Shown here piece after piece: positions 36,381 to 49,840 of a DNA stretch of 51,999 nt. The first letter of the stretch is position 1. Each line of letters begins with the position of its first letter. The position numbers and the translations under genes are program-made. The notes under the pieces were generated by a model, which saw only the letters and a list, made by a program, of their open reading frames with translations, did no database searches and was not told the DNA's origin. Where the stretch lies: the NCBI GenBank assembly GCA_947624625.1, contig CANQLD010000004.1, positions 1-51,999 on the forward strand, written 5' to 3'. The DNA comes from an uncultured Clostridia bacterium. Its GTDB lineage: Bacteria; Bacillota; Clostridia; TANB77; CAG-465.

Positions 36381-37091
36381 CTAATCTCCTCCTTCATAAT
36401 CAAAATTATTTAAACTTTCAATTTTTTTAATTAATAGTTGATTACCTCTATCGCTTACAACAGAATCAATACTTAAAGAAATTGTATAATTATCTGTTTT
36501 AGCAATAACTTCCTGATTAGGTGTTTCAATAATTTGACAATTATCTTCCTCATAATTGTATAATTCAATATTTTTGTTATATTCAACTATCGCGTATGAA
36601 AGTGCAGGTACTTTATATTCTTGTGAATCTATTACAATAGTTGTATCTTCTAAAAAGAAATACAAATCATTTCCATCATATAAAAATGCATTCTGTACAC
36701 TCTTTTGCTTTTTTTCACGTTCTATATATGTATCATAACCATCACTGTAAACATTAGTAAAATATGATAATTTATATAGTTTTACAGTTTGAAGTGGATA
36801 AACTATCGCCATATCCTTTGGTAGCAATACTCTCGACTTAACATCTTTATAATAAAGAGGTGTAGAATCAAGAGTTACCTTTAAATCTTTAAACCTTAGC
36901 TCAGTTATCTCGTTTCTATTTGTCAATCTAAAACTTCCTTCATATTCTACCTTCTTACCTGAGAAATATTGATAAAAACTATGGTCTTCAAAAAATTCTA
37001 TCTTATAATAACTAAGTAAAATAGCAACAATAATTAGAACTACAAGAAAAGCAACTAGCATTATAATTTTTATAATATTATCTTTGTTCAT
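36381..37091 (-). CDS. Membrane-anchored extracellular protein, 236 aa, shared-domain family
   Basis: No known family recognised. One N-terminal membrane helix (about 7-28) is followed by an extracellular, beta-rich domain. That domain resembles the membrane-proximal domain of its neighbours (pattern FLYDGNDLYFFLEDTTIVI, then YAIVEYNKNIELYN). It has no Fn3 or linker extension, so it looks like the minimal member of the set. The ATG at 37091 follows AAAGGAG and overlaps the preceding gene by 14 nt. The gene ends in GAAGGAGGAGATTAG, which also supplies the ribosome binding site for the giant protein. It probably packs with the other surface proteins at the membrane. Confidence 0.75.
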   Translation of the reverse strand: MNKDNIIKIIMLVAFLVVLIIVAILLSYYKIEFFEDHSFYQYFSGKKVEYEGSFRLTNRNEITELRFKDLKVTLDSTPLYYKDVKSRVLLPKDMAIVYPLQTVKLYKLSYFTNVYSDGYDTYIEREKKQKSVQNAFLYDGNDLYFFLEDTTIVIDSQEYKVPALSYAIVEYNKNIELYNYEEDNCQIIETPNQEVIAKTDNYTISLSIDSVVSDRGNQLLIKKIESLNNFDYEGGD

Positions 37092-37620
37092 AAGTTTTTC
37101 TCCTTTTTAGTTTTTTCCTTACACTCACATCTTCTATATTCCTTAGAGAAAAATATGTAGCATAAATTGATATAAATACACTTAGTAATGCTCTTATAAT
37201 AACAATAAATATATCACCATTGACATCTAATATATATCCATATAGACTATTTACTAATACTAATGAAAAAATTAATATGCATGAATTAATAACCTCAAAT
37301 ATTCCTTTTTTAAAATCAAATAACATAACTATATATATTAGCGATACTATCCCTACCATAATAACATTAGCTATAACTTGTTTGGAATATGTAAAAGCAG
37401 TATAATATATTAAAAATAACCTTATAAATATTAAAGAAATTAATATTATATCTACATTTTTTAGTCTAAGAAATATTCCATACATAAAAGAGTCAAATTT
37501 ATTTAATTTCAATTTAGAAGTAAATAATATTATGACTAGAAAAATAGATAAAATTGAAATAAGGAAAATTATCATCATATCGGAATATTCATTTAATTCA
37601 TACATTATTAATTCAATCAT
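37078..37620 (-). CDS. Polytopic membrane protein, 180 aa, in the rotary-ATPase operon
   Basis: Unrecognised. It has about five hydrophobic helices with a basic C-terminal tail (VRKKLKRRK). Two arginines lie inside hydrophobic stretches: R67 in ISLIFIRLFLIYY and R143 in IFIVIIRALLSVF. No similarity to F-type subunit a is obvious, and the position (after epsilon) differs from atpB, which normally comes first. It could be a stator or membrane adaptor of this machine. The ATG at 37620 comes 6 nt after the epsilon-like gene. Function unproven. Confidence 0.7.
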   Translation of the reverse strand: MIELIMYELNEYSDMMIIFLISILSIFLVIILFTSKLKLNKFDSFMYGIFLRLKNVDIILISLIFIRLFLIYYTAFTYSKQVIANVIMVGIVSLIYIVMLFDFKKGIFEVINSCILIFSLVLVNSLYGYILDVNGDIFIVIIRALLSVFISIYATYFSLRNIEDVSVRKKLKRRKTYEQR

Positions 37621-37626
37621 ATTAGC

Positions 37627-40054
<2,428 letters not shown>

Positions 40055-40058
<4 letters not shown>

Positions 40059-41404
40059 AGATTTTTATCCTCACTAATTGCTTTAAATCTAAGTAAAATT
40101 TCGTCTTGGGACATAGGAGAAAACTTTGGTTGGTTTAATGTTTCTTCTATTTTTTTACCTAAATTTATTTTTTCTTTTAGTTCATTACTCATTTCATCAG
40201 TATTTGCTAGCTCATAAACTTCTTTTGTTTCAAGATATGATAACAATTTTCTTCTTATTGTTGCACCTAAAGATTTCATTTCTTTACTCTGAACGGCACC
40301 GCCAAGTCTTGAAACAGAGACTGTATAATCTATCGCAGGTTTTTGACCTTTTGTAAATTGCTTTTGAGATAACACTATTTGTCCATCTGTTATAGAAATA
40401 ATATTTGTAGAAATATAGTCTGTGATATCTCCACCTTTTGTTTCTACAATAGGTAGTATTGTTATTGAGCCTCCATTTTTATGTTGACATCCTTTTTCAA
40501 GCAATCTTGAATGGAAATAGAATATATCTGATGGATAAGCCTCTCTTCCTGGAGCTTTATTAGATATAAGGCTAATTTCTCTATATACTTCAGCATGCTT
40601 TTTCAAATCATCAATTATAACTAGTACATCTTTCTTTTGATGTAACATATATTCTTCTGCTATTGATACTCCTACAAAAGGTATTAGACTCTGAACGGGA
40701 GGTTTATCGTCATTTGTAGCAACAACAAGTAAAGTGTATGAAAGTGCACCTCTTTTAAGTAATTCATTATATATAGTTTTTATTTCTTTTTTGGTTTTTC
40801 CAACTGCAATATATACACAAATCATTTCTTCTTTGTTTTGAAGTGCAATACTCCTTTGATTAACAATTGCATCAAGGGCTATTTGAGTTTTTCCAGTTTT
40901 TTTGTCACCAATTATTAATTGTCTTTGCCCTTTTCCGATAGGATAAATCAAATCAATTCCCGCAATACCTGTAAGCATTGGTCTATTTACTGCAGTTCTA
41001 TCCATTAGTGGTACATTAGGTCTTTCAATATCTATATATTTAAAATTCTTGAAATACTTACTTGTTAATTTATCTTCTCCGAATAAATCAATTATTCTTC
41101 CTAGTGCATCTTCTGAAAAAATAGCTTTAAACTGTTCTCCAGACGCACTAACTTCATCTCCTACTTTTATTGGCTCATTTTCTCTAACAATAGCGACACT
41201 TACAACATTTTCCCCTATTGAATTTACATACCCAATACCTTTACCTAGAATTGTTACTTTTTCAAAGAAAGATACATTCTCAAGTCCTGAAACTTCTATA
41301 ATATAATCTTTTATTTTTACAACAACTCCAGTGTCAAATACATTATCCTCTTCCTTAATTTTCTTAATTTTATCATTAAGTAAATTATCAATATATGTAC
41401 CCAC
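40055..41404 (-). CDS. atpA: F1-type ATPase alpha subunit (paralog)
   Basis: Non-catalytic nucleotide-binding subunit of the alpha3-beta3 ring, 449 aa, shorter than typical AtpA (about 500). The N-terminal beta barrel comes first. Then Walker A GDKKTGKT (166-173, usual GDRQTGKT), the APGREAYPSDIFYFHSRLLE segment and the arginine finger R366 in SVSRLGGA. All features needed to support hydrolysis in beta are kept. It uses a GTG start with AGGAGG upstream. The shorter C-terminal region may alter contact with the delta/stalk part. Confidence 0.93.
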
Positions 41405-41426
41405 AATAACCTCCTATAAAAAACAA

Positions 41427-42584
41427 TTATATACTATAATCGTAAATCCTATTTTTGTACTTAATTATGATTCCCTCTGACATATTGGAATAATACATGG
41501 TTTTTACATTTTTTCCAACATAATCATAGCTTTTATCACTTCTACTAACATATACATAAACAATAGGATCATATTTTTTTATCAATTCTTTTAAATAATT
41601 TAAAAAATCTATAGTACTAAATTTTTTACTATTTTTAAACTTTTCATTAAATTTAATTAATTCTTTTTCTTCATCAGATAATACCTCAGATATTATCTTT
41701 TTCTGATTTTCACTCGATAAAGTAATAAGTTGATATACTGCATTATTATCAAAATTTCTTTTTATCTTCATTAAATCATTATATATTTTGTTATCATTAC
41801 TATTAACTTGTTTTTTTATAAATGCTCTTAACAAATTTTCATTATCAAAATAAAACTCTTTTTTTAGTCTTTTGTAGTTATAGAAGAAACTATCTTCTTT
41901 GTACTCTGGTAGTCTAATGTAATTTAATAATTCAGTACTTTTACCTTCTTGGTTATCATCAGATGAATTTTTATCAGATAGCATATTAAGTTGCATATTT
42001 CTATAGTCATTTTCATCAATATATTTAGGTTTCTTATTTTTTCTTATATCATTCATATCGTAATCAGAGTCAACAGCATCCTCATTTTCTAAGTCTTCTT
42101 CATTACCACTATTGTTACTATCTTCACTATTATCGCTTACATTATTCTTTTTACTTGCACCACCATTTGTATAATCATTGTCTTCGTCATCATCATTTTC
42201 AATATCTTCTACATATCCTTCTTTACCTTTATAGAAAGGTCTATCAAATAATATACGTTCATCATTTCTATCATGTAATTTGTTATGGTCAAAAGGCACA
42301 TAATTTGCAAGCATATTATTATCATAGCTTTGATGTTTTTTATTTTTTAATACTTTAAGAGTATCTTCAATAGAAGATATATCATTTTCATATTTATTAA
42401 CTTGATTTTTTAAGTTTTCAAGTTCAGTTTGCTTTTCTTTTAACAAATATTCATACTCTTGCATTTTCTCAACAAAATACTTTTTTGTATTTACATCAAG
42501 TCTTTTTACAATGTTTTTAAATATCAGAAAAGCCATAATAAACATTAATAAAATTATAACTACAGACGGAATAACTAAATTCAC
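41427..42584 (-). CDS. b/delta-like peripheral stalk protein with acidic linker
   Basis: A 385-aa protein in the atpF-atpH position. An N-terminal membrane helix (5-23) and a charged coiled coil (about 36-82) resemble subunit b. A low-complexity Asp/Asn/Glu-rich linker follows (about 130-215). The C-terminal domain (about 215-385) is helical and ends in a strand motif, EGIIIKYKNRIYDYSI, which resembles the delta subunit end (GGiiirigdkviDgSi). I read it as a fused stalk linking the membrane to the alpha3-beta3 head; the delta assignment is tentative. GTG start with AGGTGA upstream. Confidence 0.65.
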   Translation of the reverse strand: MNLVIPSVVIILLMFIMAFLIFKNIVKRLDVNTKKYFVEKMQEYEYLLKEKQTELENLKNQVNKYENDISSIEDTLKVLKNKKHQSYDNNMLANYVPFDHNKLHDRNDERILFDRPFYKGKEGYVEDIENDDDEDNDYTNGGASKKNNVSDNSEDSNNSGNEEDLENEDAVDSDYDMNDIRKNKKPKYIDENDYRNMQLNMLSDKNSSDDNQEGKSTELLNYIRLPEYKEDSFFYNYKRLKKEFYFDNENLLRAFIKKQVNSNDNKIYNDLMKIKRNFDNNAVYQLITLSSENQKKIISEVLSDEEKELIKFNEKFKNSKKFSTIDFLNYLKELIKKYDPIVYVYVSRSDKSYDYVGKNVKTMYYSNMSEGIIIKYKNRIYDYSI

Positions 42585-42594
42585 AATAAATCAC

Positions 42595-42840
<246 letters not shown>

Positions 42841-42898
42841 TTATTTCATCTCCTTATATATTCTTTTAAATTTTTTACAACTTTATTTTAATACTATC

Positions 42899-44353
42899 TT
42901 AATATTTTTTAAATTTACTTTCTATTACATAGTCAATACTTTTATCATTATATTTTAGGTTTTCTAATCGTAAAATATATTCTGTTCCAGATTCATATTT
43001 AACACTTGAAGACCAACCTTTACTTTTTTTAGCCTCTTCTATATCTATATTTACCTCTTCTGTTTTTCTTTTATCTACATAAACAGCTAATTTACCAGAA
43101 GAGAACACATAATCAGTATCTAACTTCAAAGTAAAATATATTTTTGAAAATGTAAGTCTTGTTATTTGTAAATCAGCATTAACTTTCTTTGTTTTTACAG
43201 TTTGAACACTATGTACTACACTTGATACAGAATTACCTGCAAGTATTTCATTATATCCAAAAGTAAGTTGATATTGTGTATCTGGGTTAAGATCAGCAAT
43301 TCTATAACTTGTTACATTTTTATCTAGCGAAATAGTTCTTTGGAAATTATTTGTTGATTCAACTGTAACTGATACAACTTGGTATTTATTTTCTGGGTCA
43401 TTAATAATATAGTTTATATCAATATATGAAGCTCCTACTGTAACATTTCTTACTTCAATATACTTTGACAATGTTGATTTTTTTATTACATCTTTACTAG
43501 AAAGTCCACCACTTGAATTATTATTTGTAACATTTAAATCAGCATTTATTGTATTTTCAGTACTATTAATTGTTGCGTTTTGACCATTTGCAGCTATATT
43601 ATCTCCGCCTTCATTACCTCCACTGCCTTCTTTGTCATTTTCTTCTGCTACAATTTCCTCTTGTCCTATAGGTTCTTCTTTTTCAACATAATTATTAGTA
43701 CTTCCTATTATCTTTTTCAAATCAATATCCTGATTTTCATATACCAACTTTTCATTTGCTACATCAAAGCCAAATGATGCTGTATATATTGTCATAGGAT
43801 TTATTGTTTTTGCATTTAAAACATTATTAGTTAAAAGTGTATTTCCACTTTTATCAAGCACTGCAATTAAGAAATCTTCTGTATTAAGTGAATTATTTTG
43901 ATTAATAATTCTTCCACCTGTTATTACATACTTCCTATCAGCGAGTTTATATATAAAATCATCATTTAAATTTGAGATTTTATTGTTTCCAGTATACTTC
44001 TCTACCTGTCCATCTGAAAGAACTTTGTATATGTTTCCAAATACATTGAGAGTAGACTTATTGACATCATATACTATCGCCTGACTTCCTAAATTGTACT
44101 TATTATCTTCATTATCATATAAATAGTAATTACCATCCCATTTTTTTTCAATTCTGCCTTCGCTATCAATTTTTATTTGGTCATATTCCATATCATAAGC
44201 AATAGCTCCACTACTTACATAATATTCCTCTTTCGTATTAAAGAAGGAAAAAACTATGAATAACACTAGTATTGCTATTATGCCTATTATAATAATTGAA
44301 AAAATTGAAATTACTCTTTTATTGCCATCAATAAGTCTTCTCACTCTAAACAC
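42899..44353 (-). CDS. Membrane-anchored surface protein, 484 aa, shared domain plus Fn3-like domains
   Basis: A bitopic protein: a short basic cytoplasmic start, a membrane helix (about 15-37), then a beta-rich membrane-proximal domain resembling that of the neighbouring surface proteins (DDFIYKLADRKYVITGGRII). A Gly/Glu/Asn-rich linker (about 220-285) follows, then two Fn3-like domains (LNPDTQYQLTFGY is the typical Fn3 tyrosine corner). No cell-wall sorting signal. It starts with GTG 3 nt after the 1747-aa gene; a GTG at 44344 is an alternative. Directly precedes the c-like gene. Confidence 0.78.
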   Translation of the reverse strand: MFRVRRLIDGNKRVISIFSIIIIGIIAILVLFIVFSFFNTKEEYYVSSGAIAYDMEYDQIKIDSEGRIEKKWDGNYYLYDNEDNKYNLGSQAIVYDVNKSTLNVFGNIYKVLSDGQVEKYTGNNKISNLNDDFIYKLADRKYVITGGRIINQNNSLNTEDFLIAVLDKSGNTLLTNNVLNAKTINPMTIYTASFGFDVANEKLVYENQDIDLKKIIGSTNNYVEKEEPIGQEEIVAEENDKEGSGGNEGGDNIAANGQNATINSTENTINADLNVTNNNSSGGLSSKDVIKKSTLSKYIEVRNVTVGASYIDINYIINDPENKYQVVSVTVESTNNFQRTISLDKNVTSYRIADLNPDTQYQLTFGYNEILAGNSVSSVVHSVQTVKTKKVNADLQITRLTFSKIYFTLKLDTDYVFSSGKLAVYVDKRKTEEVNIDIEEAKKSKGWSSSVKYESGTEYILRLENLKYNDKSIDYVIESKFKKY

Positions 44354-44356
44354 CTC

Positions 44357-47300
44357 TTACCTTACTTTGTTATATATATACTCTAATGTTGACTCTGCAA
44401 CTATTGTACCTTCTGTTAAATATTGTATTTGTACCATATAGATACCTTCAGCTTCTAAATAATCATTTAATGTAAATACATAGTAACTATCTTCACCTGT
44501 TTGTGTTCTCTTTGGATTAAATGGAACTTCAGCATTTTTTGCGAATCCACTTGTATTATATATTGTATATCTTATTGTATCTATTTTTATTAAGTTATAA
44601 CTATCACTAAATATAATATCAATTTTATCCTGATTTGGTGATGTACTAACTTTTCCAAGAGAGATACCATATTGATTTATTGGATCTAACACATATTCTT
44701 TTGTAACTCTAGTTATATTTTGTCCATCATTATTTAAGTCTAATTCTAAGAATACTTTAAGTGTTAGTTTTCTCATTTGGTCAATACCATTAATTGTTAC
44801 AGTATTATTAATCAAGTTTGTTATATATTCTTGTTTCAAATCATCAGGAGTTATATCTTCTCCGTTTTCGTCTAATATAGCTATTGTATATTTATCGTCT
44901 TTTACGACTCTTTCATTTTGGTCATATACTGAAATCTTAAAGTCTACTATATCATTATCTCTTCTTACACCTTTCATTGCAACAATTGGTTCAGAAAGTT
45001 TAGTTAAATTAAAAGTATGCTCAACTGAAGTTATTGGAACTTCTCTATCTCCATCATATATTGCAATTGTTGTAATTCTAACTTTATACTTTTTACCAAA
45101 TTCAAACATTCCACCTGGTCTTGCATCAATTTGTTTTACCATTCTTGCAGTAAATGGCTCTTCATCTTCAGTTTCATATATTTGTTTAAAAGTTCCACCT
45201 TCATCTTTAAATAAAGTATATTTTATTTTTTGATATCCAAGTACTATATCAAGATTAAATGAAATATCTACTGTTTTCTCTCCATACAATACTGGATTAT
45301 ATTTTACACTAACATCAGTTATTTTTATATCAGCAAGTGTATTAAAATAATATTTTCTTCCAACTACTGCTTGGTCTACATCATACAAATATCTTTCTAC
45401 TTCACCAGATTCAGTAAGTAATTTTGCCTTAAATCTTATGAAATAATAACATTTAGCCTCTAATTCATCAATTAATATTTTATCTTCAAACTCATCTACT
45501 GTTGCTTCAACAGTTTTTACATAGCTTTCATTTTTCCATGCACTATCTGTTTTATATACCTCAATATATATTTTATTTTCTTTTATTTTTATTTTGTCAT
45601 TAATTGTTAAATCTGGATTAATTCTAACTAAATCTAATTGTCTATCAACTTTTAAATCTCCATTTGGTTTTTCCATGCTTATTCCTGGTAATATAAACTC
45701 AAATTTAATTGTTTTGCTACCTGTGCACCTTAATGAGCCGCTTTTAAGTGGTTTTAAAGATATAGCATCATTATTATATAAATATCCTTTATCTGATATT
45801 TCAATAGGTACATCTCCCTTATTATCATTTAAAGCACTGTCAATACTTAATATTTCGCCTTCTTCATTTTCACCTTTAGTTATTTTATAAATATTACCAT
45901 TTGCTTCAGGATAATATGTTAAATTACCTTCTTCGTTATAATAATAGTAATATATAGACTCATTTTTTAGATAATTCTTTTGTAATGTATAGTACTCAGC
46001 TCTCATATCAAAACCATTACTTCCATTATCATAATATGCATAAAGATTTACATCCACATTTTTATTAATAAAGTCTGATATTTCGTTTAAATCTGTAATA
46101 AGTACTCTATTTTTTGGTACCATTAAATCAGTTGTTTGTGTTTCTCCATCTGATTCAAATTCAATGTAATATGCAGCAATTCTATCTAAAGCTGGAGAAT
46201 CTGATAAAGAGATTTTAACATTATTTCCTTCTACACTAACATTATATGTTAAATCGTCTATAGTTTTTGTACCTTCAAAATAATTTGCAATTAAATTTTT
46301 TCTTTCAACTGCTTCATTATTCATTAGTCTTTGATCTACGTATAATATAAGATTACCTTGAAGTAAATCATCAAATGTTATTGATTTATATTCTTCATAG
46401 AAATCAACTTCTATATCCTCACTATTTGTAGCTCCTTCATTTGAAATATTAAGTTTATTTTCTTCAAGAGCTTGGTCTATATCTGAACATCTATATTTAA
46501 ATGTAGCATATGCTTCACCAGATGAAGATTGATAAATTTCAATTTTTGGCTCTTGTTTATATGCTTTTATAGTTTTTGATCTAAGATGTATATCATCATA
46601 AACATATGGGTACGTTGTATCAACTTCTCCATCACCATTTGTATCAAGTTCTAGCTTATACTCAAAATAATATGAATTACCTCTTCTCGGAGTACCATCT
46701 TTTCCTTTAATACCATCAAATATCTCAAATACTGCTCCTTTAGTTTCTCCATCTTCTCCAACAGGAACTCTTATTTCTTTTATTACTTCTTTTGTTTCCG
46801 CATCATACATATAATAAACTGCGTTTACAATTTGCTCATCACTAATACCTGCATCAATACTATATCCAACAACTGTTTCTGGGTCTAAATCTTCTCTATA
46901 GCCAGCAGTAATATCTTTATACTGTCTTGCCATTTTATTTTTTATAGGTATTACAAGCATTGCATCTTCTGGGTCAGTTGGATATTCAATCTTCTTTACT
47001 GATTCAAATGTAAAAGTATCCTCATATATTGGTATGTTATTTGGATATTCAGTATAATCATATGCCTGAGTTACTTTCAGTGTATAGTACTTCTCTTTAA
47101 AATCACCAGGTTGTGCTCCAAAAAATTTTGGATCAATGATAAGTTTATCATTATATAATTTATCTTTTAATTCACTAATATATGGTTCATTATTTCTATC
47201 AACTAATTTTATTGTCTTTACAGGAGAACTCATTATACTCTGACCTGCGTAAAGGTTAAATACAATAGATGTTAATGTTTGTGCTTCTAAAGTATTATCT

Positions 47301-49600
47301 TCTCCCTCTCTTGCAGTAAGTTGAAACTCTAATTGGAATGGATCTTTAGATTCTCCAACTTCATTTTCATGGAATACTGCTACAAAAGGTTTTGGGTCAG
47401 CAGTTTTTACAATAACACTTCCTATATAGCAATTTTTTATAGGAGCATTACCATCACTTAAATCTACAGTTGCATAAACGGCAAATCTATATGTTTCATT
47501 AGCTCTTAAATAGTTTACATTTACAGGTATTACTAAGTTACCTGCTGAATTAAATTGCTTTACTGTACCAACTGAATCTGTATATGTTATAGTGAATGGG
47601 TCAGAATTTAAATTAATTGTATTAAATTCATCTTCTATTATTATTTTTCCTCTTATAGCTTCAAAAGTTACTTCACTTTCTTCAAATCTAAGTATTGGGA
47701 AAGGAACTCCATCAAGTTTCATAACCTCTTCACATAAAGGACTTTCATATTCAACGTATTTTTCATTATCATAAAACTCAACTATAACTTTAAATACATA
47801 ACCTGTTTCCCTATATAATTTTACATTATCTACTAATATTGATGTAGACTTACCTGAAGTAGATTCATATACTGCGACAGGAGCTGCTTCTTCTCCTTCA
47901 GTATTACCTGCTTCATATATTTCATACCTATATTTAGATATACCATTATCTTCGTCTTCAATACCACTTATTGATAATTCAAAAGTTCCATTTCTTTTAT
48001 TAATTTCAAAATATGGTGTTCCTATTTCTGGAATTCTTTTTAATGTTTTATATGGTATAGGTTCATCAGTACACCTTTCTATTACTTGATTTCCATATAA
48101 CACATTTTCAATTGAAAGTTTATATTCTGTATTTGGTATAAGGCCAGTAAACTCAAATGTAGTATCTTCAACATCATCTTCGTTATCTATCTTGTAACTT
48201 TGAACTACTTCTCCTTTAGTATTATATAATATAATATCTGCACTCTTAAATTTTGAAAGTTCGTCTATGTTAATTTTAAACTTAAGTGAAGTATCTGTAA
48301 AACAATCTTTTTCAAATCCTATACCTATTGAATCAGTAACAAAAACTTTATTGATAAATCTCTTATTATATTGGAATTCTCCTAGTTTATATGAAGAATC
48401 AACTGCTAAAGTATATTCGGTATCTGGATTTAAAGATAATACAGATATTTCTTCTTCAAATCTAGACATATCAATTTGATTTACATATACAACTTTTCCA
48501 CTTGAATTTTCTATAACTGATACTTCATGGTCTGATGTTAAAACGTTATTAGTATCTTCAATTGTAATTTTACAGTTAAATCCTAAAGAGTTTGTTTCAA
48601 ATTCTTCAAGAGTAAATATAGGTTCAACTGATACTACTTCTTCTTGATATTCGTCATTACTTTGTTCATCTAAAACTGAATTTCCTGTTGCATTATTTTC
48701 TGTTATTTCTGGAGCTGCATCCTCTGCACCTATAATGCCATTTCCACCCTCACCATTGTCAGAGCCATCTCCATTTCCATTTCCTTCTCCATCTTTGCCT
48801 TCTTCTTGATTTTCATCTAGTAAATCTTCATCATCAAAATCTTTTATTTCAATATTATCATCTGAATCAATAACCATGTTTTCCAAACTTAATTTAGTTT
48901 CATCTTTTTTTCTAATTAATTTTCTCTCAAGATTAATAGTTATTTCATTTGGCATTTCTATATTAACAGAAGATGATATTGTTTGATATTTTACTTCTTG
49001 ATTGTACAAACTAACTATTTCATTATCTAAGTATTCAAGTTCTATATAGCCATCAATTTCTTTTATTTCGCCATTGCTAAAGTGAATTTTCATATCATCA
49101 CTTGCAATTAAATACTTATTTTCAGATATTTTATATATAAAATTTACAAATTCAAGGTTAGTATTAATATGTGAAATAACATATTGTCCACCTTGATATT
49201 TTAAAACTTTGTTCGCACCTATATTATAATAAATGATTGGATCGTTATCTATGTCTTCAAGATTTAAAATAACTCCTTTGCTAAGTGAACTTATAGAGTC
49301 ATTATTGTAGTGAATAAAGTTATTCTTCCCCGCTAAAACATCATTTCCATCAATGTCTTCGAATTTTATTTTATCGTCATATTTATTCACATAAGTACTA
49401 TTTTCACCAAAATAATACCTCTCTATATTTTTTCCTTCTGAAGTTGTTGCATTTTCCACGTCAAATGGAGCACTTTGCAATATATACCCTGCACCATCAA
49501 AACTTTTTGTTCTTTCATTAACAACATTATAACTTCCTATAACAAGGAAAGTACCTAAAACTACACCAATCAATATTATAACAAATACATATTTTTTCAT
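44357..49600 (-). CDS. Large surface protein, 1747 aa, Fn3-like repeats
   Basis: First gene of the operon. An N-terminal hydrophobic helix (about 5-24) serves as signal-anchor. The shared membrane-proximal domain follows (about 30-235; NFIYKISENKYLIASDDMKI, then EIVSLYNQEVKYQTI), then an acidic Gly/Asn-rich linker (about 250-320). The rest is a long series of Fn3-like beta domains with tyrosine-corner motifs such as LNPDTEYTL and LIPNTEYKL. No C-terminal membrane helix or LPxTG. It should project from the membrane as a long rod. GAGGAG lies 9 nt before the ATG, with a promoter close upstream. The role is unknown; the context ties it to the rotary ATPase. Confidence 0.8.
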   Translation of the reverse strand: MKKYVFVIILIGVVLGTFLVIGSYNVVNERTKSFDGAGYILQSAPFDVENATTSEGKNIERYYFGENSTYVNKYDDKIKFEDIDGNDVLAGKNNFIHYNNDSISSLSKGVILNLEDIDNDPIIYYNIGANKVLKYQGGQYVISHINTNLEFVNFIYKISENKYLIASDDMKIHFSNGEIKEIDGYIELEYLDNEIVSLYNQEVKYQTISSSVNIEMPNEITINLERKLIRKKDETKLSLENMVIDSDDNIEIKDFDDEDLLDENQEEGKDGEGNGNGDGSDNGEGGNGIIGAEDAAPEITENNATGNSVLDEQSNDEYQEEVVSVEPIFTLEEFETNSLGFNCKITIEDTNNVLTSDHEVSVIENSSGKVVYVNQIDMSRFEEEISVLSLNPDTEYTLAVDSSYKLGEFQYNKRFINKVFVTDSIGIGFEKDCFTDTSLKFKINIDELSKFKSADIILYNTKGEVVQSYKIDNEDDVEDTTFEFTGLIPNTEYKLSIENVLYGNQVIERCTDEPIPYKTLKRIPEIGTPYFEINKRNGTFELSISGIEDEDNGISKYRYEIYEAGNTEGEEAAPVAVYESTSGKSTSILVDNVKLYRETGYVFKVIVEFYDNEKYVEYESPLCEEVMKLDGVPFPILRFEESEVTFEAIRGKIIIEDEFNTINLNSDPFTITYTDSVGTVKQFNSAGNLVIPVNVNYLRANETYRFAVYATVDLSDGNAPIKNCYIGSVIVKTADPKPFVAVFHENEVGESKDPFQLEFQLTAREGEDNTLEAQTLTSIVFNLYAGQSIMSSPVKTIKLVDRNNEPYISELKDKLYNDKLIIDPKFFGAQPGDFKEKYYTLKVTQAYDYTEYPNNIPIYEDTFTFESVKKIEYPTDPEDAMLVIPIKNKMARQYKDITAGYREDLDPETVVGYSIDAGISDEQIVNAVYYMYDAETKEVIKEIRVPVGEDGETKGAVFEIFDGIKGKDGTPRRGNSYYFEYKLELDTNGDGEVDTTYPYVYDDIHLRSKTIKAYKQEPKIEIYQSSSGEAYATFKYRCSDIDQALEENKLNISNEGATNSEDIEVDFYEEYKSITFDDLLQGNLILYVDQRLMNNEAVERKNLIANYFEGTKTIDDLTYNVSVEGNNVKISLSDSPALDRIAAYYIEFESDGETQTTDLMVPKNRVLITDLNEISDFINKNVDVNLYAYYDNGSNGFDMRAEYYTLQKNYLKNESIYYYYYNEEGNLTYYPEANGNIYKITKGENEEGEILSIDSALNDNKGDVPIEISDKGYLYNNDAISLKPLKSGSLRCTGSKTIKFEFILPGISMEKPNGDLKVDRQLDLVRINPDLTINDKIKIKENKIYIEVYKTDSAWKNESYVKTVEATVDEFEDKILIDELEAKCYYFIRFKAKLLTESGEVERYLYDVDQAVVGRKYYFNTLADIKITDVSVKYNPVLYGEKTVDISFNLDIVLGYQKIKYTLFKDEGGTFKQIYETEDEEPFTARMVKQIDARPGGMFEFGKKYKVRITTIAIYDGDREVPITSVEHTFNLTKLSEPIVAMKGVRRDNDIVDFKISVYDQNERVVKDDKYTIAILDENGEDITPDDLKQEYITNLINNTVTINGIDQMRKLTLKVFLELDLNNDGQNITRVTKEYVLDPINQYGISLGKVSTSPNQDKIDIIFSDSYNLIKIDTIRYTIYNTSGFAKNAEVPFNPKRTQTGEDSYYVFTLNDYLEAEGIYMVQIQYLTEGTIVAESTLEYIYNKVR

Positions 49601-49630
49601 AAACTAAACTCCTCTTATGTCTTTTTCTAA

Positions 49631-49659
49631 AGATTATCATAATTATATATTTTTATCAA
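49631..49659 (-). promoter_or_regulatory. Candidate promoter of the 22 kb operon
   Basis: Minus strand TTGATA (49654-49659), 17 bp, TAATCT (49631-49636), giving a leader of about 25 nt to the ATG at 49600. A TTGTCT...TACAAT pair further upstream is an alternative. The rest of 49601-49809 shows only AT-rich sequence. Confidence 0.4.
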
Positions 49660-49809
49660 CACATTATGGACTTTTTTTACGAATCTTAATCTAAAAATAA
49701 TATATATGAAATATAATTGAGATATAATTGTAACAGAAACAAAAGTATAGACAAAATATTACAACAATTTTACATAATAAAAAACATATAAATTTATTAT
49801 AAAAAAATA

Positions 49810-49840
49810 TAAAAAAAGAATAGCTATTTCTAACTATTCT
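49810..49840 (-). terminator. Terminator of the rplU-rpmA unit
   Basis: On the minus strand AGAATAGTTA pairs with TAGCTATTCT across a GAAA tetraloop, then seven T. The left arm includes the rpmA stop codon. This separates the ribosomal genes from the surface/ATPase operon. Confidence 0.9.
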
